A stretch of 64,000 nucleotides of DNA from Prevotella sp. (GCA_017557405.1 JAFYYV010000048.1:62001-126000); one strand, 5' to 3'; numbered from the stretch's first letter, positions 8,547-19,467 are shown. Program-made: numbers and translations. The notes: a model not told the origin generated them from the letters alone.

Positions 8547-10520
8547 ATGGCAGACATTCAAAACAACGAGAATAACTATTCGGCCAGTAACATCCAAGTG
8601 CTTGAAGGACTCGAAGCCGTACGCAAGCGCCCGGCTATGTATATTGGCGATATCAGTGAAAAAGGATTGCACCATTTGGTGAACGAAACTGTGGACAACT
8701 CCATCGACGAGGCGATGGCAGGATTCTGCAAAAACATAGAGGTGACCATCAACGAAGACAACTCCATTACCGTGCAGGACGATGGACGTGGTATCCCCGT
8801 TGATGAGCACGAGAAGATGCATAAAAGCGCCCTCGAGGTGGTCATGACTGTGCTTCACGCTGGTGGTAAATTTGACAAAGGTAGCTACAAGGTCTCAGGT
8901 GGACTCCATGGCGTGGGTGTTTCGTGTGTCAACGCATTGTCGTCGCACATGCTCTCACAGGTCTATCGTGACGGAAAGATTTATCAGCAGGAATACGAAA
9001 AGGGAAAACCGCTCTATCCCGTGAAGATCGTCGGTGAGACTGAGTTGCGCGGTACACGTCAGCAATTCTGGCCCGATAGCACTGTCTTCACCACTACAGA
9101 ATACAAGTATGACATCATCGCACGCCGTATGCGTGAGTTGGCCTACCTGAACGCAGGCATCACCATCACCCTCTCTGACATGCGCCCCGATGAGGAAGGC
9201 AAGATCAGAGTGCCCGAGGTGTTCCACGCCAAAGATGGTCTGAAGGAGTTCGTGCGCTATGTGGATCGCCACCGTACCCACCTCGTTGATGATGTCATCT
9301 ATCTGAAGACTGAGAAACAAGGCATCCCCATCGAGGTGGCCGTGATGTATAACACCGACTACTCGGAGAATATCCACTCATATGTGAATAACATCAATAC
9401 CATCGAAGGTGGTACCCACTTGGCTGGTTTCCGTGCCGCGCTCACCCGCACCCTTAAGAGATATGCCGATACTGACCCGCAAATCTCCAAGCAGATTGAA
9501 AAGGCGAAGATAGAGATAGCGCCTGAAGACTTCCGCGAGGGTCTGACAGCTGTCATTAGCATCAAAGTGGCTGAGCCACAGTTTGAAGGCCAGACCAAGA
9601 CAAAACTCGGCAACTCCGAGGTGGCTGGTGCCGTACAGCAGGCCGTTGGTGAGGCTTTGACCAACTATCTGGAGGAACATCCCAAAGAGGCCAAGATGAT
9701 TTGCGACAAAGTGGTGCTCGCCGCTACAGCACGTATCGCTGCCCGCAAGGCACGTGAGAGCGTGCAGCGCAAGAACCCCATGAGCGGTGGCGGACTGCCT
9801 GGCAAATTGGCCGACTGTTCGAACAAAGACCCGAAGGAATGCGAGATTTTCCTCGTTGAGGGTGACTCGGCAGGTGGATCTGCCAAGCAAGGTCGCGACC
9901 GTTACACGCAAGCTATCCTGCCTCTGCGAGGAAAGATTCTGAATGTGGAGAAGGTGCAATGGCATCGCGTGTTTGAAGCAGAATCCGTGATGAACATCAT
10001 CCAGAGTATTGGTGTTCGCTTTGGTGTGGAAGGGGAGGCCGACCGTGAGGCCAACATCGACAAACTGCGTTACGACAAGATCATCATCATGACCGACGCC
10101 GACGTCGATGGATCGCACATCGACACGCTCATCATGACCCTCTTCTATCGCTTTATGCCTCGTGTCATCGAAGAAGGACACCTCTACATTGCCACACCGC
10201 CACTTTATAAGTGCACGTACAAGAAGTTCTCTGAGTATTGCTACACGGAACAGCAACGTCAGGCTTTCATTGACAAATATGTGGCAGGCGACGAGAATAG
10301 TAGCGCATTGCACACGCAACGATACAAAGGTTTGGGTGAGATGAATCCTGAGCAGTTGTGGGAGACGACAATGGACCCGAAGACACGATTGCTGAAGCAG
10401 GTGACCATCGAAAATGCTGCACAAGCCGACGAGATATTCTCGATGCTCATGGGCGATGATGTGGAACCGCGTCGCGAGTTCATCGAACAGAACGCAACAT
10501 ACGCCAACATCGACGCCTAA
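8547..10520 (+). CDS. gyrB: DNA gyrase subunit B
   Basis: 657 residues, normal for Bacteroidota. The GHKL ATPase domain shows VDNSIDEAMAG and DDGRGIP near the N-terminus, then the transducer domain. The TOPRIM domain has EGDSAGGSA (about residue 437) and DADVDGSHI (about 515), and the C-terminal part has QRYKGLGEMNPEQLW. With GyrA it introduces negative supercoils using ATP. Some family members are topoisomerase IV ParE, but the QRYKGLGEMNP-type tail and length favour GyrB. It stands alone between its own -7 box and a strong terminator. Confidence 0.96.
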   Translation: MADIQNNENNYSASNIQVLEGLEAVRKRPAMYIGDISEKGLHHLVNETVDNSIDEAMAGFCKNIEVTINEDNSITVQDDGRGIPVDEHEKMHKSALEVVMTVLHAGGKFDKGSYKVSGGLHGVGVSCVNALSSHMLSQVYRDGKIYQQEYEKGKPLYPVKIVGETELRGTRQQFWPDSTVFTTTEYKYDIIARRMRELAYLNAGITITLSDMRPDEEGKIRVPEVFHAKDGLKEFVRYVDRHRTHLVDDVIYLKTEKQGIPIEVAVMYNTDYSENIHSYVNNINTIEGGTHLAGFRAALTRTLKRYADTDPQISKQIEKAKIEIAPEDFREGLTAVISIKVAEPQFEGQTKTKLGNSEVAGAVQQAVGEALTNYLEEHPKEAKMICDKVVLAATARIAARKARESVQRKNPMSGGGLPGKLADCSNKDPKECEIFLVEGDSAGGSAKQGRDRYTQAILPLRGKILNVEKVQWHRVFEAESVMNIIQSIGVRFGVEGEADREANIDKLRYDKIIIMTDADVDGSHIDTLIMTLFYRFMPRVIEEGHLYIATPPLYKCTYKKFSEYCYTEQQRQAFIDKYVAGDENSSALHTQRYKGLGEMNPEQLWETTMDPKTRLLKQVTIENAAQADEIFSMLMGDDVEPRREFIEQNATYANIDA

Positions 10521-10529
10521 GGTTAAAAT

Positions 10530-10576
10530 AAAAAAGTCAGTAGGGAAAGACGAATCTGCACCTACTGACTTTTTTC
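10530..10576 (+). terminator. Terminator of gyrB
   Basis: The 14-bp stem 10531-10544 / 10561-10574 carries an A tract on one side and a T tract on the other, so it could act in both directions. Confidence 0.88.
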
Positions 10577-10648
10577 TTGTATATTACTTAAATGCTTTTT
10601 TAGGAGCTTATCTAATGATAAGACTCACACAAATAAACCTAAACAATA

Positions 10649-13042
10649 ATGAAGAAATTATCATCCATCATTTTGATGTCGTGTTGCGTTTTAGCAACAA
10701 TAGCCCAAGAGCAATTGCCCATGCGGTTATGGTACGACCGTCCCGCTGAGTATTTTGAAGAGTCATTGCCCATTGGCAACGGGAAACTGGGGGCACTTGT
10801 TTATGGAGGTGCCGATGTGGACAGTATCAAACTGAATGACATCACATTGTGGACGGGGCGTCCTTACGACCGTGAGATGGATGCACAAGCCTACGAATGG
10901 ATTCCCAAGATTCGTGAGGCGTTGTTCCAAGAAGATTATGCCAAAGCCGACTCATTGCAACTTCATGTGCAAGGTCCTAATAGTAGTCACTACATGTCGT
11001 TGGCTACGCTTTATATTCGCGATCTCAATCGCGATGGTGGCAATGGACTCAATTATACGGCTTATGACTATTATCGACAACTCGACATCGATGAGGCCGT
11101 GTGTAGCAACACCTACCGACGCAATGGAGTGACTTACCGAAAGGAGTATCTGGCAAGCAACCCCGACAAACTCATAGCCATCCATCTTACTGTCGATGGT
11201 GGGAAAATGAACTATGAATTGAGCACTAGTGCGTTGATTCCATATAAGACAAAGTTTTCGGATAACCAAATCACCATAACAGGACACGCTATTGGTAATC
11301 CACAAGAGAGTATCCATTTCTGTACCATCATCCGCGCTACCACTACAGATGGACGTATTAGCGTGCAAGATAACTCACTCCGAATTCTCGATGCCACCGA
11401 GGCAACCATCTATATAGTGAATGAGACTTCGTTTAATGGATTTGACAAACATCCTGTGAAAGAAGGTGCACCTTACCTGGAACAAGCTACTGACGATGCT
11501 TGGCATACCGTGAACTGTACTTATGAGCAAGTGAAAGAGCGTCACATCGCTGATTACCAGCAATTTTACAACCGTTTGAAGATGAATATCGAAGGTTCTG
11601 CCTACGACTACATCCACACGACGGAGCAGCAATTGCTTGCCTATACTAACGAAGGTGGAAACAATCCTTATCTCGAGACTCTTTACATGCAATACGGACG
11701 CTATCTGCTCATCAGCAGTTCGCGTACGCCCAACGTGCCTGCCAATCTTCAAGGTCTGTGGGCTCCGAATCAATTTTCGCCTTGGCGTGGCAACTATACC
11801 GCGAACATCAATGTTGAAGAGAATTATTGGCCTGCTGAAGTGGCCAACCTTTCTGAAATGACAGAACCCTTGTGGGGATTCATGAAAGGGTTGGCTGAGA
11901 ATGGACATTATACCGCCAAAAACTATTACGGCATCAATCGTGGATGGTGCTCCAGTCACAATAGTGACATTTGGGCGATGTCCAATCCTGTGGGTGAGAA
12001 GCGTGAAAGTCCAGAATGGAGCAACTGGAACATGGGAGGCGCTTGGCTTTGCATGAACTTGTGGGAGCACTTTGCATTCACACTCGACCGCGACTTCTTG
12101 CAAAAAACGGCTTTCCCCATCATGAAAGGTGCTACGGAATTCATGCTTGATTGGCTTGTCGAGAATCCCAATAACCCTCAAGAACTCATCACGGCCCCCA
12201 GTACCAGTCCTGAAAACGAATACAAGACAGATAAAGGATACCACGGAACGACGTGTTACGGAGGAACTGCCGACATGGCTATCTTACGTGAACTTTTCAC
12301 AAACATGTTGACCGCTAGTGCCATCTGCACTGATGCCATCGACACGAAGACCGCTGCTACCATCCAGCAAACACTCTCTCGACTGCATCCTTATACTATA
12401 GGACACCGTGGAAACCTGCAAGAATGGTATTACGATTGGGATGATTGGGATTGGCAGCATCGTCACCAGAGTCATCTCATTGGCTTGTATCCTGGTAACC
12501 ATCTGCAACGAATGCCCAATCGCGAGACTCTCGAGCAGGCTTGTACAAAGTCGCTCGAAATCAAAGGCGACCGAACAACGGGATGGTCGACTGGTTGGAG
12601 AATCAACCTGTGGGCACGACTTCATCGTCCTGATCAAGCCTATCACATCTTCCAAAAACTGCTCACATACGTAAGTCCCGATGCTTATCGAGGACCAGGG
12701 CGCCGTCGTTCGGGTGGAACTTACCCCAATCTGTTCGATGCCCATCCACCGTTCCAGATTGATGGCAACTTCGGTGGTACAGCGGGAGTTTGCGAAATGC
12801 TCATCCAAAGTCATACGGGCAAATTGGAATTGTTGCCTGCACTTCCTGAAGCATGGCCTTCTGGTACCATCAGCGGGTTGAAAGCACGTGGTGGACTAAC
12901 TGTTGATATCGCTTGGAGCAATGGAAAACTAAGTGAAGCCACCATTACAAGTATTGAAGATAAGCGATTGGAAGTTATTTCCAATGGCAAGACAGAGACC
13001 GTCAATTTGATAGCTGGGAAACCACAAACCATCAAACCGTGA
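10649..13042 (+). CDS. Glycoside hydrolase family 95 (alpha-L-fucosidase / alpha-L-galactosidase type)
   Basis: 797 residues with a signal peptide (cut near TIAQ). The N-terminal beta domain has the family hallmark [15 protein letters not shown] and LNDITLWTG. The (alpha/alpha)6 barrel has [39 protein letters not shown] and [12 protein letters not shown]. In characterised GH95 enzymes the paired Asn residues of the NIN region, an acidic residue in the SPEN region and the Asp of the DGNFG region form the inverting active site; assigning these here is by analogy. Likely removes terminal alpha-1,2-fucose (or L-galactose) from glycans in the periplasm. The AraC gene starts 4 bp downstream. Confidence 0.9.
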   Translation: MKKLSSIILMSCCVLATIAQEQLPMRLWYDRPAEYFEESLPIGNGKLGALVYGGADVDSIKLNDITLWTGRPYDREMDAQAYEWIPKIREALFQEDYAKADSLQLHVQGPNSSHYMSLATLYIRDLNRDGGNGLNYTAYDYYRQLDIDEAVCSNTYRRNGVTYRKEYLASNPDKLIAIHLTVDGGKMNYELSTSALIPYKTKFSDNQITITGHAIGNPQESIHFCTIIRATTTDGRISVQDNSLRILDATEATIYIVNETSFNGFDKHPVKEGAPYLEQATDDAWHTVNCTYEQVKERHIADYQQFYNRLKMNIEGSAYDYIHTTEQQLLAYTNEGGNNPYLETLYMQYGRYLLISSSRTPNVPANLQGLWAPNQFSPWRGNYTANINVEENYWPAEVANLSEMTEPLWGFMKGLAENGHYTAKNYYGINRGWCSSHNSDIWAMSNPVGEKRESPEWSNWNMGGAWLCMNLWEHFAFTLDRDFLQKTAFPIMKGATEFMLDWLVENPNNPQELITAPSTSPENEYKTDKGYHGTTCYGGTADMAILRELFTNMLTASAICTDAIDTKTAATIQQTLSRLHPYTIGHRGNLQEWYYDWDDWDWQHRHQSHLIGLYPGNHLQRMPNRETLEQACTKSLEIKGDRTTGWSTGWRINLWARLHRPDQAYHIFQKLLTYVSPDAYRGPGRRRSGGTYPNLFDAHPPFQIDGNFGGTAGVCEMLIQSHTGKLELLPALPEAWPSGTISGLKARGGLTVDIAWSNGKLSEATITSIEDKRLEVISNGKTETVNLIAGKPQTIKP

Positions 13043-13046
13043 GAGA

Positions 13047-13925
13047 ATGGACGACAAGAATCTACAACTCATTACCATCGAATCGGCTAAGAGTGTCTAT
13101 AAAGGAGCATATATCGACAACGATTTGATGTTCTTCGATGACATCGCCGAACTACCTCTACCCAACGAGCCGCGTCGCATGGGATGCAAGTTGATGGCCA
13201 TCTGTCTTAGTGGGAAGGCTCAATATAGTGTTGATACTGAGCAACATACCGTCTATGCTAACGACATCATCATTATCAGCGAAGGGCAGGTAACAGACGA
13301 TTATCTGCTCAGTCGCGATTGTCATGGAAAAGCCATCATGATTTCACAGGAATTCTTCGATGAGACCATCAAAGGTGTCCACGAACTCTCGTCGTTGTTC
13401 TTGTTCTCGCGCAATCATCCAGTCTGCCACCTGTCTCAGCAAGAAGTAGATACGATATTGGGTTATATACAGATTCTAAAAAGAAAGGTTGGCGATCCAA
13501 CTCATCACTTCCGTCGCGAAACAGTTTCTGCATTGCTATCAACGATGTTTTACGATTTGAGTAACGTCATCTATAAGATGCAATGCATCAACGACAAACG
13601 ACAGACGCGTGCCGAATCTATTTTCACACAATTCATCTTGCTTGTCGAGCAAAACTTCCGTCACGAACGACGTGTTAGTTGGTATGGACAACAGATGTGT
13701 ATCTCGCCCAAATATCTTTCTGAGACCATCAAACAAGTAAGCCGACGCACACCTAACGAGTGGATAGACAACTATGTGACACTTGAAATTCGCGTTCTTT
13801 TGCGCAATTCTACCAAGAGCATTAAGGAAATCGCGCAAGAACTGCATTTCCCCAATCAGTCATTTCTTGGGAAATATTTCAAGGAACACGTTGGTATGTC
13901 GCCATCAGAATACCGGCGAGGATGA
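13047..13925 (+). CDS. AraC-family transcriptional regulator
   Basis: 292 residues. The N-terminal half is a cupin-like effector domain. The last 100 residues hold two helix-turn-helix motifs typical of AraC/XylS (MCISPKYLSETIKQVSRRTPNEWI and IKEIAQELHFPNQSFLGKYFKEHVGMSPSEYR, each shown in part by family pattern). No transmembrane sensor region is present, so this is a one-component cytoplasmic regulator. It starts 4 bp after the GH95 stop, so it is almost certainly in the same operon and may control it. The ligand is unknown; a released sugar is a reasonable guess. Confidence 0.9.
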   Translation: MDDKNLQLITIESAKSVYKGAYIDNDLMFFDDIAELPLPNEPRRMGCKLMAICLSGKAQYSVDTEQHTVYANDIIIISEGQVTDDYLLSRDCHGKAIMISQEFFDETIKGVHELSSLFLFSRNHPVCHLSQQEVDTILGYIQILKRKVGDPTHHFRRETVSALLSTMFYDLSNVIYKMQCINDKRQTRAESIFTQFILLVEQNFRHERRVSWYGQQMCISPKYLSETIKQVSRRTPNEWIDNYVTLEIRVLLRNSTKSIKEIAQELHFPNQSFLGKYFKEHVGMSPSEYRRG

Positions 13926-13957
13926 ACATCAATCACTATAGTTGCTTACATATTTTT

Positions 13958-14347
13958 TCAAACGTCAACTTCATCGTATAAGTAAAACATTCTTTCCATC
14001 ATTTGCCATTTTTCATCGCTCCGAGCATCAGGACGGCATCCTTGCAGCTTTGCCACAAACGCTTCCCACTCTGCTTGTCGTGGAAGTGTGGCAAGTTTGT
14101 CCATTGCCGTCTGCCAATTAAAGTCTTCGGGGGTATCCACAATCATCACGAGGCGTGTTCCAAAAATGTAGATTTCCATCTCGAGGATACCCACCGCCTT
14201 AATGCCATCACGGATTTCCTTCCAATGGTATTCTTTGGAGTGCCACTTGCGATACTCTTTAATCATGTCGGGGTCATTGCGAAGATCTAGTATCTGTACA
14301 TACCTCTTCGTTTTACCCTTGTATGTTTTTTGTATGTAGCCGTCCAT
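13958..14347 (-). CDS. L-rhamnose/L-fucose mutarotase-like protein (DUF718/RhaM family)
   Basis: 129 residues, slightly longer than the usual 104-115 because of an N-terminal extension. The conserved run HSKEYHWKEIRDGIKAVGI and MEIYIFGTRLVMIVDT match the RhaM-type ferredoxin-like fold that interconverts alpha and beta anomers of deoxysugars. The gene lies between the GH95/AraC unit and a GH43, 39 bp downstream of the GH43 start region on the same strand. With a fucosidase next door, L-fucose is as plausible a substrate as L-rhamnose. Cytoplasmic, no signal peptide. Confidence 0.85.
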   Translation of the reverse strand: MDGYIQKTYKGKTKRYVQILDLRNDPDMIKEYRKWHSKEYHWKEIRDGIKAVGILEMEIYIFGTRLVMIVDTPEDFNWQTAMDKLATLPRQAEWEAFVAKLQGCRPDARSDEKWQMMERMFYLYDEVDV

Positions 14348-14386
14348 AGTGAAAACTGCGAGTCGTTTAGTGATGAAGGTAATGTA

Positions 14387-16048
14387 TCATTGGAAGATGA
14401 AACTATCGAGTCGGCAAATTGACTTTTCCTTGACGGGTGATGAGAACTTGAAGAAGATGGCGTGTTTGCCTTCGAGTTTGCTGAGGTCAGGAAGTTCAAC
14501 ACTCATCTCAGTTGCTACCTGTGGTTGGTCGGCTTTTAGTTCAATGGTACCCAACAGTTTTCCGCCTTGTGAAGTCCAGGGACGGTCGACCATCACTTCG
14601 ATGGTACCATCGATGCCCTCGGGCGTAAGGCTCAGTAATAGTTCGATGTCATCGTTGCCGTGAGTCTCATTGAAATTGAAGTATTTGTAGCCCACAATGG
14701 AACCATCTGTATTGTTGATGACGGGAACCGAGTTGTGCTCTAAGTTGTAGGGATCTTTCTCAAATGGTGTATCGTTGTAGCGGTCGGCTGCCACGTAAGA
14801 GCCGAAGAACTTGTTGTTGGGCCACTCGTGAATGGCTGTTTTCGGGCCAGTGTACCAGCAAGCGATACCAGCTGAATGGTGCTCCAATGGGTTCAGACCT
14901 TCCAACGAGAATCCCTCGGAGGTATATTCACCCTCGCTAATCTCCACCTTGCCGCCAGCACCTTCCTCTACTTTCACTTCGATGGGAGCTACCATGGCTT
15001 GGCGGGAATATTCATCAGTACCTGTCTGACGGTGATAGAACACATACCATTGGCCGTTGATCTCGCAGATGCTACCATGGGTGTTGCCGTCGATAGTAGC
15101 TGTGGCGATGGTGTCGCCCTGTTCGTTGATATCACGGGCGCGTCCATCGATGATGGTACCACCGTAGGTCCACGGTCCTAATGGATGGTCGCTGTAGGCA
15201 TAAGCCAATGTGTAGTTCGACACAGGTAGGCCATACTCTCCGTCCTTTGTGAAGCGGCTATAGATGAACACATACTTGTCTTTGATTTTACGAATGGACG
15301 AGGCTTCGAAGAAACTGAAGATTCCATCTTGATAACGACCTGATACCATATCCTCCACAATCTTCTCTCCTGGCTTCACCGTGGCCATCGTCGCAGGATC
15401 GAGTTCTGCTGCATACGAACGTTCGAAGCCCCAATAGCCGTAGATGCGGCCGTCGTCATCAACAAACACAGCAGGGTCAAAGCTCAGCACACCATCAGTC
15501 ACATTTGGATTCTCCTTGCTCCAGTTGATGACCTCAAAAGGACCGTCGGGGCGTGAACTCTTACACACCATACCATTGCGTCCACCTGCCTGATTATTGG
15601 GGTAGAGATAGTAGGTTTTCGTGCCGTCGGGCGCTGTTACCAGCGTCACATCAGGAGCATAGAGCACGTCAGCAAGACTATCGGGAGTGAATAGGTCGCC
15701 ATTGGCATTTTTGTTGACGCTGAAGATCACACCATCGTAGCGCCAATGTGTCAGGTCGTCGACCGAGGCCGACCACACCACCTGATCGCGACCACAATAT
15801 TCGGTCACGAGGTCATCGTGGGAGCCATAGATATATACGCGCTGCTTGCCAGGATTGTCAGGGTCTTCAAACACGTATGGCTCGCCATCTGGAATATACT
15901 CCCACAATGGTAGGAATGGGTTTCCTGGTGTGGTGAGTGCGTCCTTTTCGCTATTTTTTAGGTTGTTACACGAGGAAAAAAGTGCGGTGCAACATGCTGC
16001 TGCCGACATGAGGGCGCAGAGGCCGCGAAGAAAATAGTTTTGTTTCAT
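14387..16048 (-). CDS. Glycoside hydrolase family 43 lipoprotein with C-terminal carbohydrate-binding-like domain
   Basis: 553 residues. A lipoprotein signal ends at LFSSC. The five-bladed propeller follows, with the GH43 traits FEDPDNPGKQRVYIYGSHD near residue 60, YAPDVTLV, and SFDPAVFVDDDGR; the ASSIRKI-type blade and the GNTHGSICEINGQWYVFYHR strand are also present. The last 130 residues look like a CBM6-type jelly roll. GH43 enzymes cleave arabinofuranosides or xylosides by inversion with three acidic residues; subfamily and substrate cannot be fixed by eye. It is surface- or periplasm-anchored and encoded upstream of the mutarotase on the same strand. Confidence 0.85.
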   Translation of the reverse strand: MKQNYFLRGLCALMSAAACCTALFSSCNNLKNSEKDALTTPGNPFLPLWEYIPDGEPYVFEDPDNPGKQRVYIYGSHDDLVTEYCGRDQVVWSASVDDLTHWRYDGVIFSVNKNANGDLFTPDSLADVLYAPDVTLVTAPDGTKTYYLYPNNQAGGRNGMVCKSSRPDGPFEVINWSKENPNVTDGVLSFDPAVFVDDDGRIYGYWGFERSYAAELDPATMATVKPGEKIVEDMVSGRYQDGIFSFFEASSIRKIKDKYVFIYSRFTKDGEYGLPVSNYTLAYAYSDHPLGPWTYGGTIIDGRARDINEQGDTIATATIDGNTHGSICEINGQWYVFYHRQTGTDEYSRQAMVAPIEVKVEEGAGGKVEISEGEYTSEGFSLEGLNPLEHHSAGIACWYTGPKTAIHEWPNNKFFGSYVAADRYNDTPFEKDPYNLEHNSVPVINNTDGSIVGYKYFNFNETHGNDDIELLLSLTPEGIDGTIEVMVDRPWTSQGGKLLGTIELKADQPQVATEMSVELPDLSKLEGKHAIFFKFSSPVKEKSICRLDSFIFQ

Positions 16049-16076
16049 AATAGGTCGTAGTATTCTTAATTATTTT

Positions 16077-16709
16077 TCAATCACCCAATAACTGATTAGC
16101 CAACTGGCATAGTTCTTCATACCATTCGTCGCCAAAACGACGGCGCAAAGGACCTTCCAAGAAACGATAGAGGGGAATATCGAGTTCAATACCTTTGCGA
16201 ACAGCGTCTTTGCAGACCTTCCATCGATCGTAGTTCACTCCCACCAACCCATTGGCAAACCGTTTTTCCCGGATGGGATAGAGCGCGCAGCTGATGGGTT
16301 TCATGAATTGCGATTTACCTGCACGGCAAGCTTTTTCCAAAGCGCATAAGCAACAACCTTCAATCACTTTACCTGTTTGGCGGTCGGTAAGGTCATCGTA
16401 GTAAGTAAACGCGCAATTCTTCCCGTTCACAATACTTGTTACCAATTCGCCTTCACGGTCGGTATAGGCCACACCTTGGCGCTCGATGACCGATTGAGCA
16501 GATGCCGACAAGTCGTCCCAAACAGCATCAAGGCTATCCTCGATTTGCGAAATCTCCTCCATCGTTACAGGTGCTCCCTCATCACCTTCCACGCAGCATT
16601 CGCCTTTGCAAGCCGCAAGGTCGCAACAGAAGCGCTCGGTGAGGATGTCGGAAGACACCAACACGTCGCCCAACAGCATGATGGGGGGAATCAGTTCGGG
16701 TTTTACCAT
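16077..16709 (-). CDS. DUF3109 family cysteine-rich protein
   Basis: 210 residues, no signal peptide. Cysteine clusters CCDLAACKGECC (about 28-39), CCLCALEKAC and the CALYPIR motif match DUF3109, a Bacteroidota family related to YkgJ-type proteins that may bind metal or an Fe-S cluster. Its start overlaps the end of ung by 7 bp, so the two are translationally coupled. The function is not known. Confidence 0.85.
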   Translation of the reverse strand: MVKPELIPPIMLLGDVLVSSDILTERFCCDLAACKGECCVEGDEGAPVTMEEISQIEDSLDAVWDDLSASAQSVIERQGVAYTDREGELVTSIVNGKNCAFTYYDDLTDRQTGKVIEGCCLCALEKACRAGKSQFMKPISCALYPIREKRFANGLVGVNYDRWKVCKDAVRKGIELDIPLYRFLEGPLRRRFGDEWYEELCQLANQLLGD

Positions 16710-17368
16710 TGGATGGGTTGAATGTTGTGCTGTTTGAGATATTCATTGCAACGCGAGAATTGATGTTGACCGAACCACCCACCACGATTGGCAGATAATG
16801 GAGAAGGATGAACCGATTCGAGAACCAAGTTGCGTTGTTTGTCAATCATGTAGGATTTTCCACGCGCAAAACCACCCCAAAGCATATAAACCAAATGTTC
16901 GCGTTGGGTTGCCAAAGCACGAATGGCAGCATCGGTAAAGGTTTGCCAACCCAATGTGGAGTGGCTGTTGGCTTGATGTGCGCGCACCGTGAGCGATGCG
17001 TTGAGCAGCAACACACCCTGCTTTGCCCATCGTGAGAGATCGCCCGTAGTGGGGATGGGAGTCCCCAAGTCGTCGTGAATCTCCTTGAATATGTTTTGGA
17101 GAGAAGGTGGAAATGCCACGCCATCTTGCACCGAAAAACTCAATCCATGAGCCTGTCCAGGTTCGTGGTATGGATCTTGGCCGATGATTACCACCTTTAC
17201 TTCATTGAACGGGCAAAGGTTGAAGGCATTGAATATCAGCCGACCAGGAGGATAACACACTCCCGTCTGATACTCCTTCCTGACAGCACCTGTCAGTTGG
17301 GAGAAGTAAGGCTTGTCAAACTCCACTTGCAGATGTTGTTTCCACGACTCTTCTATCTGTACGTTCAT
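16703..17368 (-). CDS. ung: Uracil-DNA glycosylase, family 1
   Basis: 221 residues from MNVQIEESWKQHL. Catalytic water-activating motif GQDPYHEPGQAHGLSFSV and the DNA-intercalation motif HPSPLSANRGG are intact, as is LLLNASLTVR. It removes uracil from DNA at the start of base-excision repair. A frame extension to 17407 is possible, but the family start is at this Met. It precedes and overlaps DUF3109. Confidence 0.95.
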   Translation of the reverse strand: MNVQIEESWKQHLQVEFDKPYFSQLTGAVRKEYQTGVCYPPGRLIFNAFNLCPFNEVKVVIIGQDPYHEPGQAHGLSFSVQDGVAFPPSLQNIFKEIHDDLGTPIPTTGDLSRWAKQGVLLLNASLTVRAHQANSHSTLGWQTFTDAAIRALATQREHLVYMLWGGFARGKSYMIDKQRNLVLESVHPSPLSANRGGWFGQHQFSRCNEYLKQHNIQPIQW

Positions 17369-17471
17369 AGCGTTGGCAATATTTGTTTTCTGTCTGCGAA
17401 GATACACAATAATTCTGACAACTTCGTGTGTGAAGTCGATTATTTTTCGAAGAACGTTGTTGTTTCTGTGC

Positions 17472-17519
17472 AGAAAAGAAAAATGAGCGCTTGTCAGAAG
17501 TCTCTCTGGCAGGCGCTCA
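17472..17519 (-). terminator. Terminator of gpmI
   Basis: A 14-bp stem with two G-U pairs (17484-17497 with 17506-17519), followed on the minus strand by a T-rich tract covering 17472-17483. Confidence 0.82.
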
Positions 17520-17548
17520 ATCCTATTATGAATGCTTGTTGTATTCGA

Positions 17549-19072
17549 TTAATTGTCGCTGATGAGGCATTCGCCCGTCATGTCGGCAGGCTGCTCCAAT
17601 CCCATGATATGGAGGATGGAGGGAGCCACATCGGCCAGACGACCGTCCTTTACCGTAGCAGAATTGTTGTTCGTCACATAGATGAAAGGCACGGGGTTCA
17701 GCGAGTGTGCTGTGTTGGGCGTTCCATCGGGGTTGATGGCGTTGTCAGCATTACCGTGATCGGCAATGATGATGGCCTCGTAATCGTTGGCTTTGGCGGC
17801 CTCGATGACCTCCTGCACACAATGGTCGACGGCCCAAACGGCCTTGGCGATGGCGTTGTAAATACCCGTGTGTCCCACCATATCACCATTGGCAAAATTC
17901 ACAACGATGAAATCATACTGCTGAGTGTTGATGGCGCCCACAAGTTTGTCCTTCACTTCATAGGCCGACATCTCAGGCTTGAGGTCGTAGGTGGCCACCT
18001 TCGGCGAAGCAACAAGGATGCGATCCTCACCTTCGTAAGGCTTCTCGCGACCACCGTTGAAGAAGAAAGTAACGTGTGCATACTTCTCCGTCTCGGCCGT
18101 GTGAAGTTGTTTCTTACCAAGTTTTGAGAGATATTCGCCCAACGTGTCTTCTACATTCTCTTTCGGGAACAGGATGTTCACGCCCGTGAACTTAGCGTCG
18201 TACGGGGTCATGCAATAGTACTGCAATCCAGGGATGGTCTTCATGCCAGCATCAGGCATATCCTCCTGCGTCAAGACGATAGTCAACTCCTTGGCGCGGT
18301 CGTTGCGGAAGTTGATGAAGATCACCACGTCGCCCTCTTCGATTACACCATTTACCTTGGCGTTGTGGATGGGCTTGATGAACTCGTCGGTCACACCCTC
18401 GTCATACGACTCCTGCATGGCGGCAACCATATCGGTGGCTTGTTTGCCTTGACCAGCCACAACGAGGTCGTAGGCCTCTTTCACGCGCTCCCAACGCTTG
18501 TCACGATCCATAGCATAGAAGCGTCCCACGATGGAGGCAATGGCGGCGTCGTTCTCAGCACAAACGTCTGTAACCTGCTGAATAAAGCCCTTTCCCGAAC
18601 GTGGATCGGTATCGCGGCCGTCCATGAAGCAATGCACGAACACCTGATTCTTCAAGCCGTATGTCTTTCCTATTTCAATGAGTTTGAACAAATGGTCGAG
18701 GCTTGAGTGAACACCGCCGTCAGAGCAAAGGCCCATCAAGTGGAGTTTCTTGCCCTGCTCCTTTGCGTAGCCGTAAGCGGCTTTCACCTGCGGATTCTCC
18801 AAAATGGAGCCGTCTTTGCAAGCACGATTAATTTTCACAAGATCCTGATAGACAATGCGGCCAGCGCCGATGTTGAGATGACCCACTTCAGAGTTACCCA
18901 TCTGACCGTCAGGAAGACCCACGTCTTCACCCGAAGCCTGCAACTGAGAGTGTGGCGAAACTGCTGTAAGATAATCCAGGTAAGGTGTCGGCGTGTTAAA
19001 GATCACGTCGCCTTTGCCTTGCTGTCCGATTCCCCATCCATCGAGGATCATAAGGAGTGCTTTCTTTGCCAT
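17549..19072 (-). CDS. gpmI: 2,3-bisphosphoglycerate-independent phosphoglycerate mutase
   Basis: 507 residues, full length. The metal-binding start LMILDGWG, the GNSEVGH motif with the catalytic Ser near residue 61, and the alkaline-phosphatase-like [11 protein letters not shown] and [11 protein letters not shown] motifs are present. It interconverts 3- and 2-phosphoglycerate in glycolysis using Mn2+, without the bisphosphate cofactor. It has its own minus-strand -7 box (19111-19118) and terminator. A 22-bp-period array and a dispersed repeat lie upstream, beyond the promoter. Confidence 0.96.
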   Translation of the reverse strand: MAKKALLMILDGWGIGQQGKGDVIFNTPTPYLDYLTAVSPHSQLQASGEDVGLPDGQMGNSEVGHLNIGAGRIVYQDLVKINRACKDGSILENPQVKAAYGYAKEQGKKLHLMGLCSDGGVHSSLDHLFKLIEIGKTYGLKNQVFVHCFMDGRDTDPRSGKGFIQQVTDVCAENDAAIASIVGRFYAMDRDKRWERVKEAYDLVVAGQGKQATDMVAAMQESYDEGVTDEFIKPIHNAKVNGVIEEGDVVIFINFRNDRAKELTIVLTQEDMPDAGMKTIPGLQYYCMTPYDAKFTGVNILFPKENVEDTLGEYLSKLGKKQLHTAETEKYAHVTFFFNGGREKPYEGEDRILVASPKVATYDLKPEMSAYEVKDKLVGAINTQQYDFIVVNFANGDMVGHTGIYNAIAKAVWAVDHCVQEVIEAAKANDYEAIIIADHGNADNAINPDGTPNTAHSLNPVPFIYVTNNNSATVKDGRLADVAPSILHIMGLEQPADMTGECLISDN

Positions 19073-19110
19073 AATTCTATATTGTTTTTATCAATGATTC
19101 TTTCGACCTG

Positions 19111-19118
19111 CAAAGTTA
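19111..19118 (-). promoter_or_regulatory. -7 promoter element of gpmI
   Basis: TAACTTTG on the minus strand, 38 bp before the gpmI ATG. The -33 position (about 19139-19142) reads TTTC, one base from consensus. Confidence 0.6.
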
Positions 19119-19210
19119 CTGCAAAATTTCGAGATACCGAAACGAACAAACCAATATTTCCACTTGATGCATCATAATTTGATTTAGCACAATTGCCAGA
19201 GTGCCCTTTT

Positions 19211-19344
19211 GACAAAATGTAAGCTATGCTTTGAGCTTGTCAAAGCATAGCTCTGAGGCGGTCAAAGCATATCTTTGAGAGGGTCAAAGCATAGCTATGG
19301 GAAAATCAGTCGATAGATAAAAAATCTCAACAAAACAGTTATTT
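19211..19344. repeat. Dispersed 134-bp repeat, copy A, containing 22-bp-period array 2
   Basis: Copy B is at 62990-63123; by eye they differ at about ten positions with no gaps. Inside, four 15-bp units start at 19219, 19241, 19263 and 19285: GTAAGC-TAT-GCTTTG, CAAAGC-ATA-GCTCTG, CAAAGC-ATA-TCTTTG and CAAAGC-ATA-GCTATG. The rest of the gap 19073-19505 holds the gpmI promoter and the ftsZ terminator. Confidence 0.92.
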
Positions 19345-19430
19345 AAATGTGTGTTTTCCTTTACAAAATGTCACAAAATGGGCCTTTTTAGTGACAAAGT
19401 GATTTTTGCAAGTATCAGCGGATTAGCCAT

Positions 19431-19467
19431 AAAAAAAGTGGATGACACCGCTGTGCCCCCACTTTTT
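19431..19467 (-). terminator. Terminator of the dcw operon after ftsZ
   Basis: The stem AAAAAGTGG (19433-19441) pairs with CCACTTTTT (19459-19467), and a T run follows on the minus strand. It lies 39 bp past the ftsZ stop. Confidence 0.8.

Noticed and set aside
19431-19467. A longer FtsZ C-terminus or extra gene after ftsZ
   Set aside because: The hairpin is a normal terminator and the dispersed repeat beyond it has no reading frame of interest.
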